From NCBI GenBank assembly GCA_905372135.1, contig CAJPNS010000038.1:1-15809 (forward strand): a stretch of 15,809 nucleotides of DNA, read 5' to 3'. The DNA is from Porphyromonadaceae bacterium. Lineage in GTDB: Bacteria > Bacteroidota > Bacteroidia > Bacteroidales > Paludibacteraceae. Position 1 is the first letter of the stretch; each line of letters opens with the position of its first letter. The notes under the pieces are model-generated. The model was not told where the DNA came from and did not search any database. It worked only from the letters and a program-made list of their open reading frames with translations. Below, one piece after another: positions 7,362 to 13,948 of this stretch. The position numbers were made by a program, and so were the translations under genes.

Positions 7362-8108
7362 TTACATATTCATACCTCCGCAGCAGGTTATAACCTGTCC
7401 TGTGATGTATGCCGATAAGTCTGAGGCAAGGAACAGAGCCAAGTTGGCAACATCTTCGGGTGTACCGCCTCGGCGTAAAGGTATCTGCTCAGCCCAAGCC
7501 TTTTTCACCTCTTCGGGCAGTGCGTTGGTCATTTCCGTGATGATAAAACCCGGAGCAATGGCATTGTGGCGTATATTACGTACACCCATCTCTTTGGCTG
7601 CCGATTTGGTAAAACCTATGATACCGGCTTTCGATGCGGAGTAGTTGCATTGCGAGGCATTGCCGCTGACACCCACTACCGAACTCATATTGATGACACT
7701 GCCCGAAGCCTGACGCCACATAACGGGCTGTATCGCCTTGGTAAAATTGAATACCGATTTCAGATTGACGTTGATAACGGCGTCCCACTGCTCTTCGGTC
7801 ATACGTTTGAGCTGCGTATCTTTGGTGATACCTGCGTTATTGACCAGAGCGTCTACACGTCCGAAGTCTTTCTCTATCTCAGCCACCACACGTGCCGTAT
7901 CGGCAAAATCTGCGGCATTGGAAGCATATCCTTTAGCTTTTACGCCCAAGGCAGACAACTCTTTTTCGGTTGCCTCCATCACTTCGTTACGTACCAAATC
8001 GGTGAAAGCGATGTCGGCTCCCTCTTGAGCGAAACGTATTGCTATGGCTTTGCCTATCCCTCTCGACGCACCTGTGATGAGTGCCGTCTTTCCTTCTAAT
8101 AGTTTCAT
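7362..8108 (-). CDS. fabG: 3-oxoacyl-[acyl-carrier-protein] reductase FabG (248 aa)
   Basis: NADPH-dependent reductase of type II fatty-acid synthesis, reducing 3-oxoacyl-ACP to 3-hydroxyacyl-ACP. It is a classical short-chain dehydrogenase: TGASRGIG (12-19) binds the cofactor, NNAG (90-93) and N114 support the fold, and the catalytic set is S143 (MSSVVG), Y156 and K160 (YSASK). The ending TGQVITCCGGMNM fits FabG of Bacteroidota. The start at 8108 lies about 27 bases downstream of a promoter match. No other fab gene is adjacent, so a different oxidoreductase specificity is possible, but the whole-length similarity to FabG is strong. Confidence 0.92.
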   Translation of the reverse strand: MKLLEGKTALITGASRGIGKAIAIRFAQEGADIAFTDLVRNEVMEATEKELSALGVKAKGYASNAADFADTARVVAEIEKDFGRVDALVNNAGITKDTQLKRMTEEQWDAVINVNLKSVFNFTKAIQPVMWRQASGSVINMSSVVGVSGNASQCNYSASKAGIIGFTKSAAKEMGVRNIRHNAIAPGFIITEMTNALPEEVKKAWAEQIPLRRGGTPEDVANLALFLASDLSAYITGQVITCCGGMNM

Positions 8109-8131
8109 ATATCGATTATTTTAATTTGTGT

Positions 8132-8158
8132 ATGCAAAGGTAATATTTAATTACGAAT
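8132..8158. repeat. 27-base promoter-bearing repeat, copy 1
   Basis: These 27 bases recur without mismatch at 10653-10679, in both cases just upstream of a minus-strand start codon and containing the TACCTTTG promoter element next to an ATTACGAAT word. The segment continues into 8157-8178, which matches 476-497 in 19 of 22 positions. Confidence 0.75.
8135..8142 (-). promoter_or_regulatory. -7 element of fabG
   Basis: TACCTTTG on the minus strand fits TAnnTTTG, giving a leader of about 20 bases. No TTG is at the usual distance upstream. The element sits inside a 27-base segment (8132-8158) identical to the one in front of mmcQ. Confidence 0.6.
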
Positions 8159-8178
8159 TACGACCGGCAGTGCGGAGC
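8157..8178. repeat. Dispersed 22-base intergenic repeat, copy near fabG
   Basis: ATTACGA followed by CGGCAGTG and GG-GC matches 476-497 in the left gene-free region with three mismatches. Both copies are outside genes and joined to other ATTACGA words. Confidence 0.55.
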
Positions 8179-8198
8179 AAATTTTGCGAGTAAGCGGG

Positions 8199-8286
8199 AA
8201 CTTATTCGGAGACTTGCCCGAACCAATTCGGAGACTTACCCGAACTCATTCGGGAACTTGTCCGAACTTATTCGGGAGCTATGCCG
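8199..8286. repeat. Tandem array, four 22-base units
   Basis: Four head-to-tail units (8199-8220, 8221-8242, 8243-8264, 8265-8286) each begin AACTNATTCGG or a close variant and end with a CCCG-like word. They diverge by a few bases each. There are no unique spacers, so this is not a CRISPR. The array lies between the fabG promoter and the phzF 3' side. An open frame on the + strand (8258-8458) crosses it but looks like repeat translation. Confidence 0.8.
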
Positions 8287-8318
8287 AGCTGGGGCACTTG
8301 AAAAGCCTCAGAAAAATG

Positions 8319-8333
8319 TTTTACGAAGTAAAA
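8319..8333 (-). terminator. Hairpin, possible phzF-side terminator
   Basis: TTTTAC and GTAAAA pair around GAA, and on the minus strand the stem is followed by CATTTTTC. It lies about 157 bases beyond the phzF stop, beyond the direct repeat. Stem strength is low, so this is a weak call. Confidence 0.3.
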
Positions 8334-8416
8334 GAATTTTGTTTAAACGAAGGGGTATAGATAAAAACAGTAAGAATGTGTCGACGAGTGCCGTAGCAAA
8401 ATCGCCGATATTGTGG

Positions 8417-8474
8417 GCTAAAATGCTACGCCTATGGCAAGTCTCCGATGTATTGTAATACTTGCGTATGTCTA
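8417..8474 (-). pseudogene. Remnant copy of the outer-membrane gene 3' end (direct repeat, left copy)
   Basis: These 58 bases match 9460-9516, the last codons and stop of the barrel gene, with four substitutions (all transitions) and one inserted base. Read on the minus strand the remnant begins DIRKYYNT as in the intact gene, then the insertion shifts the frame. Weaker similarity continues left to 8387, as it does in the other copy to 9430. Only 15 bases separate it from the phzF stop. It is either a displaced original gene end or a decayed duplicate. Confidence 0.8.
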
Positions 8475-8489
8475 TTGAAAAATCTTATT

Positions 8490-9362
8490 TTATAAATAGA
8501 TTTCTCCTTCTGCCAAAATCACTGCATTGCCGCCGACTTTGACTTTGCATTTACCGTCGCTAAAACAGAGAGTCGCCTTAATTTCGGAAGGTCTTCCCAT
8601 TGCTTCTCCTTGTAAGAAAATGACCTCTGAATTATTTTCAATCAAATGATTCTTGTATAGATAATATGTCAGGGCTCCGCTTGAGGTTCCGGTTGCAGCC
8701 TCTTCGTCTATATCGTAAAGAGGAGCGAAATCTCTGGTGTGAGCCGTGAGGTTCTCTTCTGTCGCGACGGAAAAAGCATACACCCCTACTACATTATATC
8801 TTTCCGACAGAGCGGCAAGGGCTTTCATGTTTGGAGTAATTGCATTTAGAGCCTCTTTAGAGGGAAACGGTACTATTATATCGGGAAGTCCGGTTGAGAT
8901 TATTTCGGGTAGTAGTCCCGTAGTTTTTTCATATTCCGATCCTAATACGTTATAGAGTTCTCTCAACGAGTCTTCGTCTGATATGGTCGAAATCTCTTTA
9001 GGTGTGGCCATATCCATCATTACATATTCGTCGCCTACTTCTATCTCCAAATCACCTGCCATAGTATGATTGATACATGTATCTTCTTTCTTTATGATTC
9101 CAAGATGAGCCAAAGCACAGAAAGCCCCCACCGTTGCATGACCGCAAAGGGCAACCTCTGCCGCAGGTGTGAAGTACCTTGTTCGAAACTCATTATTACC
9201 CATTATGGAAACAAAGGCAGTCTCGGAATATCTGAGCTCTGCAGCGGTTTTAACCATAGTTTCGTCCGAGGGGAAATCAAGTCCTTTCGGAAGGATTACA
9301 ATCCCTGCCGGATTGCCGCCGAATAATCTTTTGGAAAAAGCATCTACTATTAAAAATCTCAT
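8490..9362 (-). CDS. PhzF-family isomerase-like protein (290 aa)
   Basis: Belongs to the PhzF fold family (diaminopimelate-epimerase-like; PhzF itself isomerises a dihydro-hydroxyanthranilate in phenazine synthesis). Most homologues have no assigned substrate and no other phenazine gene is here, so no phenazine role is claimed. Motifs are VDAF (6-9), GNPAG (16-20), SETAF with the catalytic-type Glu E47, FTPAAEVALCGHAT (64-77) and GTSSGALTYY. The frame is open to 9443, but the family start is MRFLIVDAF at 9362, preceded at seven bases by GGAGG, the only strong Shine-Dalgarno in the window. Arginine codons are foreign-looking: seven of nine are AGA, while the adjacent barrel gene uses mostly CGC, CGT and CGA. 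The gene is bracketed by direct repeats of that barrel gene's 3' end. Recent acquisition is inferred. No exact -7 element is seen; ATATTTTG near 9410 is a near match. Confidence 0.88.
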   Translation of the reverse strand: MRFLIVDAFSKRLFGGNPAGIVILPKGLDFPSDETMVKTAAELRYSETAFVSIMGNNEFRTRYFTPAAEVALCGHATVGAFCALAHLGIIKKEDTCINHTMAGDLEIEVGDEYVMMDMATPKEISTISDEDSLRELYNVLGSEYEKTTGLLPEIISTGLPDIIVPFPSKEALNAITPNMKALAALSERYNVVGVYAFSVATEENLTAHTRDFAPLYDIDEEAATGTSSGALTYYLYKNHLIENNSEVIFLQGEAMGRPSEIKATLCFSDGKCKVKVGGNAVILAEGEIYL

Positions 9363-9459
9363 CCTTATACCTCCGTGTTCGTTTGTTGTCTGTAATTTTT
9401 GATTTGCTGCAAAATATATTACAAATGATAGTGCCGTGAACAAATAGCCACCATTATAA

Positions 9460-9516
9460 GCTAAAATGCTACATCTATGGCAGTCTCCAATGTATTGTAA
9501 TATTTGCGTATGTCTA
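9460..9516. repeat. Direct repeat, right copy (end of the barrel gene)
   Basis: These 57 bases form the intact 3' end of the barrel gene, including its stop, and are repeated at 8417-8474 on the far side of phzF. The shared block begins at the stop codon and ends abruptly inside the gene. Confidence 0.8.
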
Positions 9517-10246
9517 CTATCGGGTCGGTGTCGTATATGAATCGGTATGCTATGCGTATGCCTGTGGTCGGTGTAATTCGGTATTTGAGGTCGATGGCTC
9601 CTCCGAAGCGTGCCTTAGTGAGATAGCTGTCGGGGTTTGCCTGATGGATGGCAGTGGCGATGAACTCCCAATGGTCGTTCGGACGGTGGCGGAAGGTCAG
9701 CGAAAGATGGCTCTTGATGTTGCGGCTTATGGCGTACTTGCCCGTAATGGAGTCGGGTACGGGGTGTTGCCACTTCTCGTATTCGAAAAATAGAGCTCCG
9801 TTGGCAAACATAAGGCAGCTTTTGCTATTGACCAGACGATAGCGTGCTTGCAGACCGGAGGATACCTTATATAGCATCCCTCGACTCTCTGCCCACTGCG
9901 ACTCTATATAAGGATACACTTCGAAAGAGTGGAGGAGCAAGTAACGGTATTCGCCGTGTACATAACCGCCGCTGAATGTTATTTTATCGCCATAGGTAGA
10001 TATCTCAAGCTTGTTTATGACGTTAATTACTCTCTTGCGACCGATGAGCAGGTTGAAGTTGGCATTGTTTTTTAACGTGAAAACGTTTTCTTTCTCGGTC
10101 TTGAACTCCATCATAGGCGATATCATTCCCTGTATGGTTTTGGTGCTGTCGATATTCATCATCATATTTTCCGAAAATAACATCTGCGAATATATCGATG
10201 CAGACGGAAGAATTACGGAAATTAATAAATAAAGCAGTTTCTTCAT
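9461..10246 (-). CDS. Exported outer-membrane beta-barrel protein, DUF481-like (261 aa)
   Basis: A signal peptide is clear: MKKLL, a hydrophobic stretch to about 17, then SIYSQ with cleavage near 21. The rest alternates polar and hydrophobic residues in strand-length segments (YGDKITFSGGYVHGEYRYLL, HLSLTFRHRPNDHWEFIATA, TGIRIAYRFIYDT) and ends in Phe, as outer-membrane barrels do. The overall pattern fits the DUF481 family of small barrels, whose function is unknown; that assignment is by resemblance only. It starts 39 bases after the mmcQ stop with no promoter element of its own, so it is likely co-transcribed with mmcQ. Its last 57 bases are duplicated beyond phzF, so the present C-terminus might have come with an inserted segment. 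Confidence 0.75.
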   Translation of the reverse strand: MKKLLYLLISVILPSASIYSQMLFSENMMMNIDSTKTIQGMISPMMEFKTEKENVFTLKNNANFNLLIGRKRVINVINKLEISTYGDKITFSGGYVHGEYRYLLLHSFEVYPYIESQWAESRGMLYKVSSGLQARYRLVNSKSCLMFANGALFFEYEKWQHPVPDSITGKYAISRNIKSHLSLTFRHRPNDHWEFIATAIHQANPDSYLTKARFGGAIDLKYRITPTTGIRIAYRFIYDTDPIVDIRKYYNTLETAIDVAF

Positions 10247-10285
10247 TGTCTTGTATAGGTGGTTGTTAGAGAATATTATACTGTG

Positions 10286-10648
10286 TTATTGGTTTCTGTA
10301 AGCGGATAGCTCTTGACGGACTTTTTTGGGCAAGCCCATTACCACGAGGTTATATGAGTCTGTAATCCATTCTTCGATAAGGCTGTCGGGTAGCGAGCCG
10401 TCTATTCGTACCGTATTCCAATGTTTTTTGTTCATATGATAGCCGGGAGTAACCTCCTTATAGCGTTCTCGCAACTCTATGGCACGCTCGGGGTCACATT
10501 TGAGGTTGATGTCGTGCGGGTCGGTGATGTCTATCAAACAAAACATTTTATCGTATACAAAGAAAACGAGATAGTCGGGGTTGAACGGCAGCCGCTCCGC
10601 TGTGGCAGGAAACGACAGACAAAAAGCGCGTAAATCTTCGATATTCAT
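10286..10648 (-). CDS. MmcQ/YjbR family protein (120 aa)
   Basis: Matches the small MmcQ/YjbR family, which has a CyaY-like fold and is described as DNA-binding by annotation only. Seen are the LRAFCLSFPATAE start, DKMFCLIDI, the central KCDPERAIELRERY, PGYHMNKKHWNTVRIDG (a hallmark of the family) and the helical end ending in LPKKVRQEL. Length is typical and it is cytoplasmic. A -7 promoter element ends only eight bases before the ATG, so the mRNA is probably leaderless or nearly so. The barrel gene follows after 39 bases. The physiological role is unknown. Confidence 0.88.
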   Translation of the reverse strand: MNIEDLRAFCLSFPATAERLPFNPDYLVFFVYDKMFCLIDITDPHDINLKCDPERAIELRERYKEVTPGYHMNKKHWNTVRIDGSLPDSLIEEWITDSYNLVVMGLPKKVRQELSAYRNQ

Positions 10649-10652
10649 AACG

Positions 10653-10679
10653 ATGCAAAGGTAATATTTAATTACGAAT
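10653..10679. repeat. 27-base promoter-bearing repeat, copy 2
   Basis: Identical to 8132-8158 in front of fabG and again includes TACCTTTG and the ATTACGAAT word. Similarity stops at both edges. Confidence 0.75.
10656..10663 (-). promoter_or_regulatory. -7 element of mmcQ
   Basis: TACCTTTG on the minus strand ends eight bases upstream of the mmcQ ATG. With the usual spacing the transcript starts within one or two bases of the start codon. Confidence 0.6.
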
Positions 10680-10714
10680 CGAACGAAAACATAAGGACAA
10701 TATTCCCCCGTTTT

Positions 10715-10800
10715 ACATAAGAAGAGTATCGTTACTTCAGTACGACCAACGTCCGACTTACAGTACGACTAACATCGTTACGTCAGTACGATGAATATGG
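10715..10800. repeat. Tandem array with 23-base period
   Basis: CAGTACGA recurs at 10738, 10761 and 10784, exactly 23 bases apart, and the intervening words (ATCGTTAC-like, also at about 10727) are related. About three units are present, the first and last partial. It lies in the divergent space between mmcQ and the kinase gene, just upstream of the kinase promoter. Confidence 0.7.
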
Positions 10801-10843
10801 TGAGAATGAACCGCCAATTGAGCCGTAACCGAATATTTTTTAC

Positions 10844-10851
10844 TATTTTTG
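10844..10851 (+). promoter_or_regulatory. -7 element of the cytidylate-kinase-like gene
   Basis: TATTTTTG fits TAnnTTTG; a TTG lies at 10818-10820, 23 bases upstream, slightly wider than usual. The predicted leader is about 85 bases. Confidence 0.55.
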
Positions 10852-10943
10852 CAGCACAATTGCGTATCGCTCGTAGCCGACACATCGGCGGGAGCGGTAG
10901 CAGAAGAGTAATAAATAAGTTATCGAACAAAAATAGTATCACT

Positions 10944-11762
10944 ATGTCGGGTATCATCTCTCTTACGGGCGACTTGGGAAGCGGCAAAAGCACCGTCTCT
11001 ACCATACTGTGCAAGCAACTGCACTACGAATACATCTACACCGGACAGATACAACGCCGCATAGCCGAACGCTACGCTATGACAACCAACGAACTGAACG
11101 TATATGCCGAGACACACCCCGAGATAGACCGCGAGATAGACGATACGTTCAAGTCGCTTGTCGATGCCGATAGCCTGATAGTCGACTCGCGTCTGGCGTG
11201 GTTTTTCGTACCCACATCGTTCAAGGTGTTTCTCAAAACCAATATAGTAGTATCGGCTAAGCGTATATCGGGCGACCAACGTCGTATCAACGAAAACTAC
11301 GCATCAATACAAGAAGCGGCTCTGAAGATAGTCGAACGCAAGAAAAGCGAGGTGAAGAGATACAAACAGTATTACGGTGTCGACTGCCTCGACCTCACCA
11401 ACTACGACCTCATCATAGACACTACCGAAATATCGCCCGACGAAGTTTGCGATATAATACTGAAAGAGTTTGCCAAGTTTACCCACGACAGCCGACACTA
11501 CAAGAAGAGAGCCTTCGTTTCGCCCAAGAACCTATACCCTACGCTACCGACCGACGATTCGGAGAGCGTAATGGTAACGTATTACGACTCGTTCGACTAC
11601 ATAGTGAGCGGACACCGAGTGGTAGCCGATAGCCTCAGAGCAAGCAGCAAACTGATAGAGGTAGACTACATTCCTTCCGACAACAAGGCGATAGCCCCCG
11701 ACAAGACACTGCTACGGCAGTGGCAGCAAGCGTACGGCTTCGAGTATCTCATCGAACCATAA
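10944..11762 (+). CDS. Cytidylate-kinase-like protein with possible ParB-like C-terminal domain (272 aa)
   Basis: Residues 1-175 resemble the short archaeal-type cytidylate kinases, which phosphorylate CMP/dCMP: Walker A GDLGSGKST (9-17), YTGQIQRRIAERY (32-44), the DSRLAWF segment (81-87), and the ER-rich lid ending in RYKQYYGVDCLDL before YDLIIDT (154-160). A second region (189-245) reads FVSPKNLYPTLP, then strands and SGHRVVADSLRASSKLIEVDYI, which resembles the ParB/sulfiredoxin-like fold with its GHR motif; that call is inference. The frame is open from 10791, but the extra 51 residues are Arg/Asn-rich, overlap the promoter and are not domain-like, so the start is MSGIISL at 10944. It is a single gene, convergent with ispF. 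Actual substrates are unproven. Confidence 0.78.
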   Translation: MSGIISLTGDLGSGKSTVSTILCKQLHYEYIYTGQIQRRIAERYAMTTNELNVYAETHPEIDREIDDTFKSLVDADSLIVDSRLAWFFVPTSFKVFLKTNIVVSAKRISGDQRRINENYASIQEAALKIVERKKSEVKRYKQYYGVDCLDLTNYDLIIDTTEISPDEVCDIILKEFAKFTHDSRHYKKRAFVSPKNLYPTLPTDDSESVMVTYYDSFDYIVSGHRVVADSLRASSKLIEVDYIPSDNKAIAPDKTLLRQWQQAYGFEYLIEP

Positions 11763-11788
11763 AGCAAGCGATAGACATTGCAGCAAGG

Positions 11789-12271
11789 TCATTCGTCGTC
11801 CGATTGCAGCAGAGCAACGGCATAGGCAGCGATACCCTCGCTACGCCCCACGAATCCCATCGTCTCGTTGGTAGTAGCTTTGATACCTATGCGTCGAGGC
11901 GACACCCGTAATATAGCCGAGAGTACCTCTTTCATAGAGTCGATATATGGATTGAGTTTAGGGTGTTCGGCACAGACTGTAGCGTCGATATTACCCAAGC
12001 GGTATCCCTCTTCTTCGACCAGAGCGAGCGTCTGTGCGAGAAGCACCTTGCTATCGGCATCGAGGAAGCGGTCGTCGGTATCGGGGAAGTGGTATCCTAT
12101 ATCGCGAAGTCCCGCCGCTCCGAGTATGGCATCGCAAATGGCGTGTATGAGTACGTCGGCATCGGAGTGCCCCATAAGTCCGTGCGAATGAGGTATCTCG
12201 ACTCCTCCCACAATAAGCCTCCGCCCGAGAGCAAAGCGGTGTACATCGTATCCGAATCCTATTCTAATCAT
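11789..12271 (-). CDS. ispF: 2-C-methyl-D-erythritol 2,4-cyclodiphosphate synthase (160 aa)
   Basis: Fifth enzyme of the MEP isoprenoid pathway, cyclising the CDP-methylerythritol phosphate intermediate with release of CMP. The zinc site D9, H11 (GYDVHRF) and H43 is intact, GHSDADVLIHA and GYHFPDTD are present, and ATTNETMGFVGR completes the active site. Length and start match the family. It follows rnhA by 54 bases and may be co-transcribed with it, while a 26-base gap separates it from the convergent kinase gene with no clear terminator. Confidence 0.97.
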   Translation of the reverse strand: MIRIGFGYDVHRFALGRRLIVGGVEIPHSHGLMGHSDADVLIHAICDAILGAAGLRDIGYHFPDTDDRFLDADSKVLLAQTLALVEEEGYRLGNIDATVCAEHPKLNPYIDSMKEVLSAILRVSPRRIGIKATTNETMGFVGRSEGIAAYAVALLQSDDE

Positions 12272-12325
12272 ATCGTTGGTCGTTTTAATATTATGCGTAT
12301 TATTTCGTATAAAAGGTACGGAAGT

Positions 12326-12958
12326 TCATTTCCTACCGAAGTCGGCAGGAATCTCACCCCAGCGTGAGGTCTCCCATTTTATCACTTTATTGCTAAAACT
12401 ATTTTTAGCAAGCCACGTCTCTGCCCTGCGTATAAGGTCGAAAACCTCGGCATTGGCAGCCTTCTCCACGAGGCGAGTCTTGCATTTGCCGCCCCGAAGC
12501 CATAAGATGGCATTGTAGCTATCGGAAAATATATCGTAGGTCCAGCCCAGACGTTTCGATAGAGCCAAGACGTGCACCAGAGCGAGAAACTCTCCGATGT
12601 TGTTCGTAGCCTCGCGGTATACTTTGCTGCGAAAAATCTCTTGTCCGCTATCGACCCACACCCCGCGATATTCCATATTGCCGGGGTTGCCACTGCAAGC
12701 TGCATCGACGGCTATGGCTCGGTACGAAGGTCGGTTTGCCGACGTACCGACGAGGGGGCTTGTCGCGGGTTTCGCCTGACGATGTTTAGCAAACGTGGGC
12801 ATCCCAGCCTCGAAGGCTTCTACAGCCTCAGCCCGAGTGGCGTATCCTTTGTAGACTGCACCTTCGAACTTGTCTATCTGCTCCTTGCAGCTCTGCCAAG
12901 AGTCGAAGATACCGTTGTTGCGCCCTCGCCACACTACATAATGCTTGCACTTGATCAT
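12326..12958 (-). CDS. rnhA: Ribonuclease HI with N-terminal viroplasmin domain (210 aa)
   Basis: Cuts RNA in RNA/DNA hybrids. Residues 4-50 (YVVWRGRNNGIFDSW to YATRAEAVEAF) form the caulimovirus-viroplasmin hybrid-binding domain, joined by a linker (about 52-78) to the RNase H domain. The acidic active site reads D85 (AVDAACSGNPG), E123 (NNIGEF), D146 (FSDSYNAI) and probably D208 (GEIPADFGR). This domain order is usual for Bacteroidota and Firmicutes, and for eukaryotic RNase H1. A -7 element begins 18 bases upstream (12976-12983). The miaA stop is 31 bases upstream. Confidence 0.94.
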   Translation of the reverse strand: MIKCKHYVVWRGRNNGIFDSWQSCKEQIDKFEGAVYKGYATRAEAVEAFEAGMPTFAKHRQAKPATSPLVGTSANRPSYRAIAVDAACSGNPGNMEYRGVWVDSGQEIFRSKVYREATNNIGEFLALVHVLALSKRLGWTYDIFSDSYNAILWLRGGKCKTRLVEKAANAEVFDLIRRAETWLAKNSFSNKVIKWETSRWGEIPADFGRK

Positions 12959-12975
12959 AATCCGATTTTTGAGTA

Positions 12976-12983
12976 CAAAGATA
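12976..12983 (-). promoter_or_regulatory. -7 element of rnhA
   Basis: TATCTTTG on the minus strand fits the consensus and predicts a leader of about 10 bases. No TTG is at the ideal distance; the upstream half would lie inside the 3' end of miaA. Confidence 0.55.
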
Positions 12984-12989
12984 AGTCTT

Positions 12990-13916
12990 TTAGCTTATAC
13001 GGGCTACGATTCGGCTTAGTTTCTCCTCGTCGTCGATATCGTAGGGCAGCCAACAGATATCGAAGCCGCGTCGCTCCATTCCCCGAAACCACGTCATCTG
13101 CCGTTTGGCAAAGCGGTGTATCGCCGTCTCGAGAGAACGATACATCTCATCGAACGAGATGTCGCCCACGACGTATTGGGTTATATATTTGTATTCCAGA
13201 CCATAGTACGTAAGGTCGTCGGGGTGTAAGCCGTCGGCAAGCAATCGGCCTACTTCGTCGATCATTCCTTCGTCGATACGTGCCTGCAGCCGCTCCGATA
13301 TACGGCGTCGGCGCGTGTCTCTATCTATATCTATGCCGAAAATGGTGTATTCTCGGGCAGGTCTCTCGTTGCAACGCCTGCCGATGCCTTTTCGTTCGTA
13401 GTAGTCGGCTATCTCTATAGCTCTAACGGCTCTGGCAACGGTCGACGTATCGGTGGTATTGTGTAGCGTCTTGTAGCGGGCAAGTATCTGCCTAAGCTCT
13501 TCGAGGCTCTTCCCATCGAGGCTCCGACGTAGCGAGGCATCTCGAGGCACCTCTACCATCTTGTATCCGTCGAGCACAGCCTCTATATATAGCCCCGTAC
13601 CTCCACAGAGTATGGGAGTATCGCCCGCTTTGGCTATCTTGCTCATAGCTATGTCGAAGTCGCGGCAATATTCGTAGAGGTTGTAGCGATAGCCTGCCTC
13701 TGCAATATCTATCAGATGATACGGTATCGCCTTGCCTCCAACGTTGTATTCTGTAAGGTCTTTGCCCGTACCTATATCCATTCGTCGATATATCTGTCGG
13801 GAGTCGGCGCTGATAATCTGCCCGTTTATCCGCGAAGCCAGAAGCGTCGCCAGATGTGTCTTGCCGCAAGCGGTCGGTCCTAAGACGACTATAAGTCTAT
13901 TGGAATCGGTAATCAT
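12990..13916 (-). CDS. miaA: tRNA dimethylallyltransferase (308 aa)
   Basis: Adds a dimethylallyl group from DMAPP to A37 of tRNAs reading UNN codons. Walker A GPTACGKT is at 13-20, the substrate motif SADSRQIYRRMDIGTGK follows, and LCGGTGLYIEAVLDG and the C-terminal KRQMTWFRGM are family hallmarks. Length is normal. It starts 32 bases after the AI-2E-type permease gene without its own promoter element, so the two are probably co-transcribed. The product of the MEP pathway (ispF, nearby) supplies its substrate. Confidence 0.97.
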   Translation of the reverse strand: MITDSNRLIVVLGPTACGKTHLATLLASRINGQIISADSRQIYRRMDIGTGKDLTEYNVGGKAIPYHLIDIAEAGYRYNLYEYCRDFDIAMSKIAKAGDTPILCGGTGLYIEAVLDGYKMVEVPRDASLRRSLDGKSLEELRQILARYKTLHNTTDTSTVARAVRAIEIADYYERKGIGRRCNERPAREYTIFGIDIDRDTRRRRISERLQARIDEGMIDEVGRLLADGLHPDDLTYYGLEYKYITQYVVGDISFDEMYRSLETAIHRFAKRQMTWFRGMERRGFDICWLPYDIDDEEKLSRIVARIS

Positions 13917-13948
13917 CTCTCTTCGTAAGTGGGCAGTCGATAGGGTTT

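Noticed and set aside
8199..8286. CRISPR-like array
   Set aside because: The repeats are contiguous with no unique spacers, and no cas genes are present.
8258..8458. 66-codon + strand frame between fabG and phzF
   Set aside because: It begins inside the 22-base tandem array and runs through the barrel-gene remnant in antisense; no sign of coding.
8490..9362. Phenazine biosynthesis cluster
   Set aside because: Only a PhzF-fold protein is present, with no other phz gene nearby; the family is broad and mostly of unknown function.
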